From contig NZ_JAOVZT010000002.1 of assembly GCF_025716945.1 (NCBI RefSeq), positions 167,292 through 231,291 of the forward strand: DNA of 64,000 bases, written 5' to 3'. The first letter of the stretch is position 1. The number at the start of each line of letters is the position of its first letter. Source of the stretch: Geodermatophilus sp. YIM 151500. Its GTDB lineage: Bacteria; Actinomycetota; Actinomycetes; Mycobacteriales; Geodermatophilaceae. Made by a program: the position numbers and the translations under genes. This document shows, one piece after another, positions 32,590 to 40,525 of the stretch. The notes beneath the pieces are model-generated. The model was given only the letters and a program-made list of their open reading frames with translations. It made no database searches and was not told where the DNA came from.

Positions 32590-34035
32590 ATGGTCTCGAC
32601 CCGTCAGCCGGGAGGGCGACCGTCCTCGGTGGTGGACCTGTTCCCCACCAAGCACCTGGCCGCACCGTCGGTGCGCGACATGCCCGACCCCCCGCCCACC
32701 TTCCGGCACGTCATCGGACCGGGGATCATCGCCGCCGGCGTCGGGATGGCCAGCGGCGAGTTCATCCTGTACCCCTACATCGCCTCGCAGGTCGGCCTGG
32801 TGTTCGTCTGGGCGGCCTTCGTGGGCCTGGCCACCCAGTACTTCCTCAACATGGAGATCGAGCGCTACACCCTCGCCACCGGCGAGACCGCGCTCACCGG
32901 GTTCAGCCGGTTCTGGCGGCACTGGGGCCTGGTCTTCGCGATCATGGCCTACTTCGCCAACATCTGGCCGGGGTGGGCCACCAGCTCGGCGACCCTGGTG
33001 ACGTACCTGGTCGGCGGCAGCGTGGTGCCGATCGCGATCGGCATGCTGCTCCTCATCGGCGTCGTCCTGACCATGGCGCCGGTGGTCTACCAGGCGCTCG
33101 AGAAGATCGAGATGGTCAAGGTCGCGGCCGTCCTGCTGCTCATCGTGGTCGCCTCGGTTGCCGCCATCGGCGCGTCGGCGTGGGCGGACACGCCGCAGAT
33201 CATCACCGGCGCGGGGCTGCCCTACGAGGAGCTCGGCTTCGCCCTGCTGCTCGGGGCGCTGGCGTTCGCCGGCGCGGGCGGCGGGCAGAACCTGTGCCAG
33301 AGCAACTGGATCCGCGACAAGCGCTTCGGCATGGGCGCCTACGTCCCGCGGATCGTCAGCCCGGTGACCGGCCACCCCGAGGCCGCGCCCTCGACCGGCT
33401 TCGCGTTCGAGCCGACCCCGGACAACCTCGGCCGGTGGCGGCGCTGGTGGCGCTTCGCCAACGTCGAGCAGCTGACCACGTTCGTGCTGATCAGCTTCCT
33501 CACGATCCTCTTCACCTCGCTGCTCGCCTACTCCACCGTGTTCGGCCGGGAGGGCCTGGCCAGCGACATCTCGTTCCTCGAGGTCGAGGGCGAGGTGCTC
33601 AACGAGACCGTCGGCGGCTGGTTCGGCACCTTCTTCTGGATCATCGGCGCCTTCTCGCTGTTCGCCGCCGCCCTGGGCATCGTCGACTACACCAGCCGGC
33701 TCGGCGCCGACGTCCTCAAGACGGCGTACCTGCGGAAGGCCAACGAGAGCAAGATCTACTTCGCCCTGGTCTGGGGCCTGGTGCTGATCGGCTGCATCGT
33801 GCTGATCTCCGGGCTGACCCAGCCGCTGATCCTGCTGGTCATCTCGGCGGTGACCGGCGGGCTGATGATGTTCATCTACTCGGCGCTGCTGCTCCTGCTG
33901 AACCGGCGGGTGCTGCCGAAGGAGATCGGCCCGGGCGCCGGCCGGGTCGCCGCCCTGGTCTGGGCCTTCCTGCTCTTCGGGTTCCTGTCCGTGCTGACGT
34001 TCAACCAGCAGATCCAGAACCTGCTCGGCGGGTGA
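32590..34035 (+). CDS. Nramp-fold transporter lacking the canonical metal-binding motifs
   Basis: 481 residues with about 11 hydrophobic segments. The overall layout is Nramp/SLC11 (GPGIIAAGVG opening, conserved ALLLGALAFAGAGGG segment). In metal-transporting Nramps helix 1 carries DPGN and helix 6 carries MPHN or MPxN. Here those places read MASGEF and GGGQN, so the metal ligands Asp, Asn and Met are missing. Its position inside a sugar-acid gene cluster suggests an organic substrate, perhaps a hydroxy or sugar acid; this is inference. Ribosome site GGAGG stands directly upstream. It probably forms an operon with the genes from 31218 to 36647. Confidence 0.85.
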   Translation: MVSTRQPGGRPSSVVDLFPTKHLAAPSVRDMPDPPPTFRHVIGPGIIAAGVGMASGEFILYPYIASQVGLVFVWAAFVGLATQYFLNMEIERYTLATGETALTGFSRFWRHWGLVFAIMAYFANIWPGWATSSATLVTYLVGGSVVPIAIGMLLLIGVVLTMAPVVYQALEKIEMVKVAAVLLLIVVASVAAIGASAWADTPQIITGAGLPYEELGFALLLGALAFAGAGGGQNLCQSNWIRDKRFGMGAYVPRIVSPVTGHPEAAPSTGFAFEPTPDNLGRWRRWWRFANVEQLTTFVLISFLTILFTSLLAYSTVFGREGLASDISFLEVEGEVLNETVGGWFGTFFWIIGAFSLFAAALGIVDYTSRLGADVLKTAYLRKANESKIYFALVWGLVLIGCIVLISGLTQPLILLVISAVTGGLMMFIYSALLLLLNRRVLPKEIGPGAGRVAALVWAFLLFGFLSVLTFNQQIQNLLGG

Positions 34036-34045
34036 GCCGGGGGCG

Positions 34046-34748
34046 ATGGCGGCGCAGCGAGCGGACGCCGTCCCGCGCGTGGTCACCGCGGGGGAGACGA
34101 TGGTGCTCGTCGTCCCCACGGCCCCCGGCCGGCTGCGGCACGCCGGCGCGGTGACGCTGTCCATCGGCGGCGCGGAGAGCAACGTGGCCATCGGGCTGTC
34201 GCGGCTCGGCGTCCCGGCCAGCTGGGTGAGCGCCCTCGGCGAGGACGAGCTCGGCGAGCTGGTCCTGCACCGGGTGCGCGCCGAGGGCGTGGACACCAGC
34301 GGGGTGCGCCGGGTGCCCGACCGGCCGACCGGGTTCTACCTGCGCGAGGAGGTCGCCGGCGGGCTGCGGGTGTACTACTACCGGCACGGGTCGGCGGCCG
34401 CGACGCCGGCGCCGGGCGCGTTCGACCCGGCGGTCCTGGAGGGCGCCGCCTTCCTGCACCTCACCGGCATCACCGCTCGGCGCCCGCGGCTGCGCGGCCG
34501 TCGTGGACGGCGAGCGGCTCGCCTCCCCGGGCTTCCCGGCCCGCCAGTCCGACCCGATCGGCGCCGGGGACGCGTTCGCCGCCGGCTATCTCGCCGCGAC
34601 GCTGTGGGGCCTGCCGCCGGCGCAGCGCCTGCGCACGGCCAACGCCATGGGTGCCTTCTGCGTGCAGAACCTCGGCGACTACGAGGGCCTGCCCAGCCGC
34701 CGCGAGCTGACCGACTTCCTGGACCGGACCGTCGACCTCAGGAGGTGA
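34046..34748 (+). pseudogene. PfkB-family sugar kinase (2-keto-3-deoxygluconate kinase type), internally deleted
   Basis: The N-terminal part (34046 to about 34480; residues TAGETMVLVVPTAPGRLR, GGAESNVAIGLSRLG, DRPTGFYLREEV) and the C-terminal part (about 34480-34748; VDGERLASPGFPARQSDPIGAGDAFAAGYLA with the catalytic GAGD) are both good PfkB sequence, but they lie in different frames. About 80-100 residues are missing between LHLTGIT and the GCAAVVDGE strand. The junction is near 34480, where sequence changes abruptly from one half to the other. The first frame then runs on, without a stop, through the following aldolase gene. No functional kinase is expected unless this is an assembly error. 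Confidence 0.85.
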
Positions 34749-34750
34749 CG

Positions 34751-35674
34751 ATGCACCCGGAGACGCCGCACGTCGACGACCCCGCCGACGTCCTCGCGGA
34801 CGACCCCGCCGACGTCCTCGAGGGCGTCTACGTCGCCAACGTGACCCCGTTCCGCGACGACGACCGCTACGGCATCGACGTCGACTCCTACCTCGCCCAC
34901 GTCCGGTGGCTCGCCGACCGGGGGGTCACCGGCGTCGTCCCGTTCGGGACCAACGGCGAGGGGCCCTCGGTCGCCCCGCACGAGAAGCGTGCCGTGCTCG
35001 ACGCGCTCGTCCCCGAGGCGGGCCCGCTGCACGTCGTCCCGACGGTGGCCGAGGGCAACCTGCCCGACACCCTCGACCTGCTGGAGCACCTGGAGGACCT
35101 GCCCGTGCGCGCGGTCATGGTGCTCCCGCCGTACTTCTTCAAGCCCGTGACGACCGAGGGGCTGCGGCTGTTCTACGACCGCGTCCTGGCCGCCACCCGC
35201 CATCCGGTGGTCGCCTACCACATCCCGAAGTACGCGGTGCCGCTCCCGGCCGACCTCGTCACCAGCCTGCCGGTGTGGGGGGTGAAGGACTCCGGGGGCG
35301 AGGCGGGCTACGCCCGGACCGTCCACGCGGCGGGCAAGGGCGTGCTGGTCGGCACGGAGGACGACCTGCCCGGGCGTCTGCCGACCGCCCACGGCTCGAT
35401 CTCCGCGCTGGCCAACATCGTCCCCGAGCAGGTCGTCGCGCTCTACGGGCACGTCCGCGGCGGGCGGTCGACCGACGCGGCGGCCCTCTCCGCCCATCTC
35501 CAGCGCGTGCGCGCGATGACCAAGCAGCACACCTCCGCCGGGGTCCTCAAGCGCGTCGCGGAGGCGCGGCACGGGCACCCGATGGGCACCGTGCGCCCGC
35601 CGCTGGTCCCCGTACCGGCGTCGTTCGACGCGGCGGCCGCGGCCGGGCGCGCCGCGGCGGTCCCCGTCGGCTGA
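34751..35674 (+). CDS. DapA-family (class I) lyase/aldolase, probable 2-keto-3-deoxy acid aldolase
   Basis: 307 residues from ATG 34751 with GGAGGTGACG directly upstream. TIM-barrel lyase signs: YVANVTPFRDD, VVPFGTNGEGPSV (GTNGEG phosphate/carboxylate loop), VLPPYFFKP, the Tyr in VVAYHIPKYAVPLP, and the Schiff-base Lys in WGVKDSGG. The N-terminus has a DDPADVL duplication. In this context cleavage or dehydration of a keto-deoxy sugar acid is more likely than lysine biosynthesis. It starts three bases after the kinase remnant. Confidence 0.87.
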   Translation: MHPETPHVDDPADVLADDPADVLEGVYVANVTPFRDDDRYGIDVDSYLAHVRWLADRGVTGVVPFGTNGEGPSVAPHEKRAVLDALVPEAGPLHVVPTVAEGNLPDTLDLLEHLEDLPVRAVMVLPPYFFKPVTTEGLRLFYDRVLAATRHPVVAYHIPKYAVPLPADLVTSLPVWGVKDSGGEAGYARTVHAAGKGVLVGTEDDLPGRLPTAHGSISALANIVPEQVVALYGHVRGGRSTDAAALSAHLQRVRAMTKQHTSAGVLKRVAEARHGHPMGTVRPPLVPVPASFDAAAAAGRAAAVPVG

Positions 35675-35693
35675 GACGGGGTCGGGGCCGGGG

Positions 35694-36647
35694 ATGCGGG
35701 TGCTCGTCACCGACGCGGAGTACGGGTCGCTCGACCTCGAGGCCGACGTCCTCGGCGCCGCCGGTCACGAGCTGCTCACCGCCCGGTGCCGGACCGCGGC
35801 GGACGTCATCGGGGCCGCGCAGGACGTCGACGCCGTGATCGTCCAGTACGCCCCCATCTCGGCGGAAGTGCTGGCGGCGCTGCCCCGGCTGCGGTTGGTG
35901 AGCCGCTACGGGGTGGGTGTCGACGTCGTCGACCTGGAGGCCGCCCGCGCACGGGGCGTCTGGGTCTGCAACGTGCCCGACTACGGGACGGTCGAGGTGG
36001 CGCTGCACGCCGTCGCGATGCTGTCGGCGCTCCTGCGCAACCTCGCCGGGCACGGCCGGCACGTCCGCGAGGGACGCTGGGACTACCGGCTCGGCGGACC
36101 GCTGCGACGTCCCGGCGGGTTGACCCTCGGCGTGGTCGGGCTCGGTCGCATCGGACGGATGACGATGGAGCGCGCCGCGCCGTGGTTCGGCGACGTCGTG
36201 GGCCACGACCCGTACCTGCCGGACGCCGCCTGGCCCGACGGGGTCGAACGGCTCGGCCTGGAGGACCTGTTCGCGCGCAGCCACGCGGTGACGCTGCACC
36301 TGCCGCTGACCGCCGAGACGCAGGGTCTGGTGGGGCCGGACCTGCTGGCACGGATGCCGGCCGGCTCGTACCTGGTCAACACCGCCCGGGGCGGGCTGGT
36401 GCAGCCGGACGCCGTCCTGCAGGCGCTGGAGGACGGCCGGCTCGCCGGCGTCGCCCTCGACGTGCTCCCCGAGGAGCCGCCGCCCGCTGGACATGCCCTC
36501 CTCGGCCACCCCGGCGCCCTGGTCACCCCGCACGTGGCCTGGTACTCGCAGGAGTCCGAGGTGGAGCTGCGGCGCACAGCGGCGGAGAACGTCGTCGTGT
36601 GGGCGCGGACCGGCCGTCCCGTCCACTGGGTCGTCGAAGGACGGTGA
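35694..36647 (+). CDS. D-isomer-specific 2-hydroxyacid dehydrogenase
   Basis: 317 residues, starting MRVLVTDAEYGSLDLEADVL. NAD-binding loop LGVVGLGRIGRMTMERA, catalytic Arg region NTARGGLVQPDAVLQALE, Glu region DVLPEEPPP, and catalytic His in VTPHVAWYSQES. The YGVGVDVVDLEAARARGVWVCNVPDYGT stretch is of the C-terminal-binding-protein/phosphoglycerate-dehydrogenase-like type. It would interconvert a 2-keto acid and D-2-hydroxy acid. Last gene of the cluster; the stop is followed by a tandem repeat. Confidence 0.88.
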   Translation: MRVLVTDAEYGSLDLEADVLGAAGHELLTARCRTAADVIGAAQDVDAVIVQYAPISAEVLAALPRLRLVSRYGVGVDVVDLEAARARGVWVCNVPDYGTVEVALHAVAMLSALLRNLAGHGRHVREGRWDYRLGGPLRRPGGLTLGVVGLGRIGRMTMERAAPWFGDVVGHDPYLPDAAWPDGVERLGLEDLFARSHAVTLHLPLTAETQGLVGPDLLARMPAGSYLVNTARGGLVQPDAVLQALEDGRLAGVALDVLPEEPPPAGHALLGHPGALVTPHVAWYSQESEVELRRTAAENVVVWARTGRPVHWVVEGR

Positions 36648-36656
36648 CCCGGTGAT

Positions 36657-36757
36657 CCCGGCCGGCCGATCCGCCGGCCGGCCGATCCGCCGGCCGGCCG
36701 ATCTGCCGGGTCAGCCGATCTGGAGGCCCGGCCGATCTGCCGGGTCACCCGATCTGG
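36657..36757. repeat. 16-17-bp tandem repeat overlapping a gene 3' end
   Basis: About six units of CCGGCCGGCCGATCCG type, drifting to CCGGGTCACCCGATCTG. They lie between the dehydrogenase stop and the end of the convergent gene, and cover that gene's last codons and stop (36745-36757). Confidence 0.85.
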
Positions 36758-37419
36758 AGTGCCGTGCAGCGCCACCGGCCGTCGACGCCCTCCAGGCGGG
36801 CGGCGACCGCGTGCGCCCGGTCGCCCCGCCGCACCACGGCGCACACCTCGGCGACGCCGTCGACCGGCTCGCACACGTGGACCCGGCCGAGCCTCAGCGG
36901 TGCGGAACCCTGTGTGCACCACCGCGGCCGGCGGCCGCGCTCGAGCGCGTCGAACAGGCGCGCGGAGGTCAGGGGTCGCAGCTGGGCCAGCGGCCGCCAC
37001 CCGGCCAGACCCTCGACCGCGACGGTCAGCAGCCGGCGACCGGCGTCCCGGGCATCGGGCAGGTCGCTGCGCGAGGACGGCGACGGGCCGAAGTCGTCTG
37101 CCCGGCCGCCGGATCGACCCGCGGTGCGGGGCCGGGGGCCGGGCCGGTGCGGCGCGCGGGGCACGGGCACCCCGGGCAGCACGAGCCGCACCGGCCGGCC
37201 GTCGTCCACGAGCGGTGGCTGCGGTGTCGGCACCACGACCAGATGCAGCCGCGGTCCGGTCGCCGGGGCGCTCGCCGTCGGACCGGTCGCGTTCGGACCG
37301 GTCGCTCCCGGATCGGTCGCGGTCGGGCCGGTCGCGGTCGGGCCGGTTGCGGTCCGGCCGGTCGTGACGGGACCGGTCGGGTCGGGCGCGGTCGGGGCGG
37401 ACGGCGCGGGCGCGGTCAT
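36745..37419 (-). CDS. DUF6459-like (Rv3235-type) hypothetical protein
   Basis: 224 residues. The N-terminal 55 residues are a repeat of TGPTA and TGPNA units encoded by 15-bp tandem DNA repeats and look disordered. The conserved C-terminal domain starts near residue 125: AGRRLLTVAVEGLAGWRPLAQLRPLTSARLFDALER, then VHVCEPVDGVAEVCAVVRRGDRAHAVAARLEG. This matches the small actinobacterial domain found downstream of secA (Rv3235 in M. tuberculosis); the DUF number is from memory. Function unknown. The 3' end lies in a tandem repeat. Confidence 0.7.
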   Translation of the reverse strand: MTAPAPSAPTAPDPTGPVTTGRTATGPTATGPTATDPGATGPNATGPTASAPATGPRLHLVVVPTPQPPLVDDGRPVRLVLPGVPVPRAPHRPGPRPRTAGRSGGRADDFGPSPSSRSDLPDARDAGRRLLTVAVEGLAGWRPLAQLRPLTSARLFDALERGRRPRWCTQGSAPLRLGRVHVCEPVDGVAEVCAVVRRGDRAHAVAARLEGVDGRWRCTALQIG

Positions 37420-37503
37420 CGGGTGCTCCGGGGGCGTCGGGGGGCGGGCCAGGGCGGGGTGGGTGGGACGGCGGCGCCGGCCCGTGCGGGCGCGGCGCCC
37501 GGG

Positions 37504-38388
37504 TCACGGCGCCGGCGGGCGCAGCACCTGACCGGGCAGCAGCAGGTCGGGGTCGGGGCCGATCACGTCGGCATTGGCGGCCCACCAGGCATCGACCGCG
37601 GTGAGCACTTCGGCGGCGGTCGGCTCCCGCCCGTTCGACTCCCGCAGCCGGTCGCCGGCGATGTGCCACAGGCAGTCACCGCGGACGACGACGTGCGGAC
37701 GGTCATCCCCTGCCACATCGACCCGCTGCTGGTCGGGTGCCCCGGGCGTCCGCGCCCCGGGTTCGGTGGACGTGCGCGCCGTCGGTCCCGCGGGCGGCCC
37801 CGCCGTCGGTCCGGCGGCCGGTCCTGCTGTCGGTCCGGCGGGCGGCTCGGGGGCCGGCCCGGCCGTCGGCTTGGCTGTCGGTCCGGCTGTCGGTCCGGCG
37901 GTCGGCCCCGCCGTCGCGGGGACGGCGGCCGACCAGTCCGGTGGGACCGGTAGCCCACCGGTCGGCTCCGCGGTCGGACCGGCCGGACCGGACCCGGCCG
38001 GTTCCGCGGCCGCGATGGGTGGGGGAGCGGCGTGCGCGACCGCCAGGGGACCCGCGACGCCGACGCCGACGCCCAGGGCGAGCGCCGCGGCCGAGCGCGC
38101 CCCCGCGGGCAGGACCCGCCGCTGCAGCAGCCGCGCTGCGGATCCGGCGACGCCGGGGAGGGCCGTGGCCGCGGTGACGACCAGGCCGACCGCTCCCCAG
38201 CCCCAGGCGAGCCAGGCGACCGGCGCGGCGAGGGCGAGCAGGAGGGCGTCCGGCCCCGCGACGTCGGCTGTGCGCTGCGGCGCGGAGAGCGCCGCCAGCA
38301 CCTCCGCGGTGCCCGGTGACACGGCGGCGAGCAGCGCAGCGGCGCCGGCCATCGCGATCGTCGCGAGCACCAACCGTGGTGCGGACAT
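37504..38388 (-). CDS. Membrane protein with C-terminal LysM domain
   Basis: 294 residues from ATG 38388 (AGGTGG upstream). Three hydrophobic segments (VLATIAMAGAAALLAAVSP, ALLLALAAPVAWLAWGWGAV, ALALGVGVGVAGPLAVAHA) are followed by a spacer of PAGPTAGPTA repeats, then a LysM-like domain (about 235-294: HVVVRGDCLWHIAGDRL, WAANADVIGPDPDLLLPGQVLRPP). LysM binds peptidoglycan or GlcNAc polymers. The repeat spacer could span the wall. It is divergent from the gene at 38485. Confidence 0.82.
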   Translation of the reverse strand: MSAPRLVLATIAMAGAAALLAAVSPGTAEVLAALSAPQRTADVAGPDALLLALAAPVAWLAWGWGAVGLVVTAATALPGVAGSAARLLQRRVLPAGARSAAALALGVGVGVAGPLAVAHAAPPPIAAAEPAGSGPAGPTAEPTGGLPVPPDWSAAVPATAGPTAGPTAGPTAKPTAGPAPEPPAGPTAGPAAGPTAGPPAGPTARTSTEPGARTPGAPDQQRVDVAGDDRPHVVVRGDCLWHIAGDRLRESNGREPTAAEVLTAVDAWWAANADVIGPDPDLLLPGQVLRPPAP

Positions 38389-38484
38389 GGGCCACCTCCG
38401 TCGACTCCGGCGAGAGACGAAAGCACGCAAATGCATGCAAACGCAAGATTTGGCCGCCGTCTACGCTGACCGTGGAGGTGGCCG
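38389..38484. promoter_or_regulatory. Divergent promoter region with an AT-richer patch
   Basis: This 96-bp gap contains an unusually AT-rich block for this genome (38421-38452), with repeated GCAAA words and a TGCATGCA palindrome near 38433. TACGCT (38462-38467) may be the -10 for the gene at 38485. A regulator site is plausible; no factor can be named. Confidence 0.4.
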
Positions 38485-39063
38485 ATGCGGTGGCGGCAGC
38501 TGTTCGACGACCTGGAAGCCCAGTGGGAAGCGGTCGAGGTGGCCGCCGAGCGCGGCCAGACGGCCTCGCGGACACGGGCCGAGCACGGGACCGTCCGCCT
38601 CGCCGACCGGGTGGCCGGGGCGCTCGGGGAGCACGTGTCGCTGCGGTGCCGCGGCGCCGGGGTGGTCGCCGGGGTGCTCACCGACACCGGCCCGGGCTGG
38701 GTGCTGGTCGAGGACGGCCGCGGCCGGGAGACGCTGGTGGCCACCGCCGCTGTCCGCTCGATCACCGATCCGGTGCGGCGTACCGCACCGGCGGGCGATC
38801 CGGGACCGGTCCGCCGTCACCTGGACCTGCGCTGGGCCGCCCGCGTGCTCGCCCGGAACCGCAGCCCGGTACGACTGGTGCTCGACGACGGCGCGGTGCT
38901 GGACGGCACGGTGGACCGCGTGGGGGCCGACTTCCTCGAGCTGGCCGAGCACCCGCCGGACGAGCCGCGGCGGGCCCGGGCCGTGCGGGCGGTGCACGCG
39001 GTGGCGCTGGACGCCGTGGCGGCCGTCGTCCGGGCCGCCGAGCCGACCGACCGGGCCGGTTAG
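38485..39063 (+). CDS. Hypothetical protein, possible Sm-like barrel
   Basis: 192 residues; GGAGG six bases before the ATG. The N-terminal helix MRWRQLFDDLEAQWEAVE leads into two strand-rich segments of similar plan: VSLRCRGAGVVAGVLTDTGPGWVLVEDGRGRETLV and PVRLVLDDGAVLDGTVDRVGADFLELAEH. Both resemble the (L/V)xxG..(V/L)xGxVxxVGxD(F/Y) plan of Sm-like barrels. I do not recognise a named family. It is convergent with the HTH gene, with four bases between the stops. Confidence 0.75.
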   Translation: MRWRQLFDDLEAQWEAVEVAAERGQTASRTRAEHGTVRLADRVAGALGEHVSLRCRGAGVVAGVLTDTGPGWVLVEDGRGRETLVATAAVRSITDPVRRTAPAGDPGPVRRHLDLRWAARVLARNRSPVRLVLDDGAVLDGTVDRVGADFLELAEHPPDEPRRARAVRAVHAVALDAVAAVVRAAEPTDRAG

Positions 39064-39067
39064 CGGA

Positions 39068-39400
39068 TCAGGAGCGGCGACGCCGCGCCGGAGCCCCGGC
39101 GTCCGCGTCCGTCCCCCTGGTGCTCCCGACCGCGGCCGGTGCGTCCGGCTCCGCGGTCGGATCCCCGTCCGCCGCGCGCGCCGTTCCGCCGGGCTCGGGC
39201 GGCACCGTGCCGGCACGCGCCTCGGCGTACTTCTGCTGGATGAAGCGCTCGAGCTCGTCCACCTCGACCCGCCACTGACCGCGCCCGCCGATCTGGATGG
39301 CGATCAGGTCCTTCCGCCGGACCAGCGCGTACACCTGCGACCACGACACGTTCAGGATCTCCGCGACGTCGTCGAGGGTGAGGAAGCGAGGGGTGGGCAT
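39068..39400 (-). CDS. Helix-turn-helix (excisionase/MerR-like) DNA-binding protein
   Basis: 110 residues. The N-terminal 65 residues form an HTH_17-type winged helix: FLTLDDVAEILNVSWSQVYALVRRKDLIAIQIGGRGQWRVEVDELERFIQ. The rest is an Ala/Pro/Asp-rich tail ending in Arg. It resembles small BldC- or excisionase-like regulators. It is divergent from the SAF gene, with a palindrome between them that may be its operator. Confidence 0.85.
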   Translation of the reverse strand: MPTPRFLTLDDVAEILNVSWSQVYALVRRKDLIAIQIGGRGQWRVEVDELERFIQQKYAEARAGTVPPEPGGTARAADGDPTAEPDAPAAVGSTRGTDADAGAPARRRRS

Positions 39401-39461
39401 CGGGGGTGGCCTCCGTCCGTCGCGCTCAGTCTGTCAGCCGCTCGGGTGCGCCGTGGCTGTC

Positions 39462-39483
39462 GTCCACACCCGAACGTGTGGAC
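39462..39483. promoter_or_regulatory. Perfect 8-bp-arm palindrome, candidate operator
   Basis: GTCCACAC and GTGTGGAC flank a six-base spacer (CCGAAC) in the 219-bp gap between the divergent HTH and SAF genes. The spacing of about one and a half helix turns suits a dimeric regulator. A hairpin role is also possible. Confidence 0.45.
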
Positions 39484-39619
39484 GGCGTTCGCACGCATCC
39501 ACCGCCATGACGCATCATGCGCACATCAACGTGCCGGTCCGCGATCGTCCGCGTGTGACGTCGCCGTGCCGACCGGACGGCCACGTCGCGGGGACCGGAC
39601 GGTCGGAAAGGGGTGTGCG

Positions 39620-40525
39620 GTGGCGACCGCCGTTGGAGTGCCGGCCCCGGTGCGCCCGTCCGGGCCGCCGCCGAGCCCCGGTCCGCGCCGGGTGCGACCG
39701 CCACGCTGGCTGGACCTGCGCCTGGTGATCGGCGTGCTGCTCGTGCTCGGGTCGGTGCTGGTGGGTGCGCGGGTGGTCTCGGCGGCGGACGCGACCGTGC
39801 CGGTGTGGGCGGCCGCCGACGACCTGGCGGTGGGGACCGTGCTGACCGCGGACGACCTCGTGGCCGTCGACGTCCGGCTCGACGCGGCGGCCGGCGGCTA
39901 CCTCTCCGCGGCGTCCCGCCCCGACGGCCGCGCCCTCGCGCGCCCCGTGCGGGCCGGCGAGCTGGTGCCGCGTTCGGCGCTCGACGAGCCGACGTCGCTG
40001 GTGCAGCTGGCACTGCCCGTGCAGGCCGGTTTCGTGCCGCCGAGCCTGCGGCGTGGCCAGCTGGTGGACGTCTACGCGGTGGCCGACCCGACCGCGGGGG
40101 CGGCCGGAGCCGCCGGCGGGGTCGACCTCGTCGTCGGCGGCGCCCCGGTGCAGGCGGTGTCCGGACGCACCGACGGCGTGCTCGCCACCCCGACGACGAC
40201 CGTGCAGGTCGTCCTGGCCGTCGCGGCCGACCGGGTGCCCGACGTGCTGGCCGCGGTGGGCGGCCGGCCGCTCGTGGTCGCCGTCCACGAGTCGGTGGAC
40301 GGCGGAGCCGGGAGCCGCGCTGGCGAGCCGGCCGGTCCGGCCGCCACCGGCGACGGTGGTGCGACCGCGTACCCGGGAGTCCTCTCCGGTGGTGCGCCCA
40401 CGCCGACGCCGTCCGGGGCCGCTCCTCCGACGTCCGCCGGGACGGCCGCGCCGACGCCGTCCGCGGGGGTCCCAGCGACGGGCAGCGCCGCTGCGGGAAC
40501 ACCGTCGGCGGGGCCGACCGGCTGA
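39620..40525 (+). CDS. SAF-domain protein (CpaB/RcpC-like)
   Basis: 301 residues from GTG 39620 with GGAAAGGGG upstream. One N-terminal transmembrane segment (LRLVIGVLLVLGSVLVGARVVS) is followed by a SAF domain (VWAAADDLAVGTVLTADDLVAVDVRL, ALARPVRAGELVPRSAL) and an RcpC/CpaB-type core (GQLVDVYAVADP, TTTVQVVLAVAADRVPDVLAAVG). The Thr/Pro/Ala tail is low-complexity. CpaB proteins help Flp/Tad pili cross the envelope. It ends by overlapping the CpaE-like ATPase gene by one base (TGATG). Confidence 0.85.
   Translation: MATAVGVPAPVRPSGPPPSPGPRRVRPPRWLDLRLVIGVLLVLGSVLVGARVVSAADATVPVWAAADDLAVGTVLTADDLVAVDVRLDAAAGGYLSAASRPDGRALARPVRAGELVPRSALDEPTSLVQLALPVQAGFVPPSLRRGQLVDVYAVADPTAGAAGAAGGVDLVVGGAPVQAVSGRTDGVLATPTTTVQVVLAVAADRVPDVLAAVGGRPLVVAVHESVDGGAGSRAGEPAGPAATGDGGATAYPGVLSGGAPTPTPSGAAPPTSAGTAAPTPSAGVPATGSAAAGTPSAGPTG

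Noticed and set aside
34046..35674. A single continuous frame suggesting a kinase-aldolase fusion protein
   Set aside because: The middle (about 34480-34750) is the kinase C-terminus read in the wrong frame, and the aldolase has its own ATG and ribosome site. It is a deletion artefact, not a designed fusion.
34751..35674. Lysine-biosynthetic dapA
   Set aside because: The GTNGEG and YHIPKY motifs differ from typical DapA, and the neighbours are catabolic sugar-acid genes.
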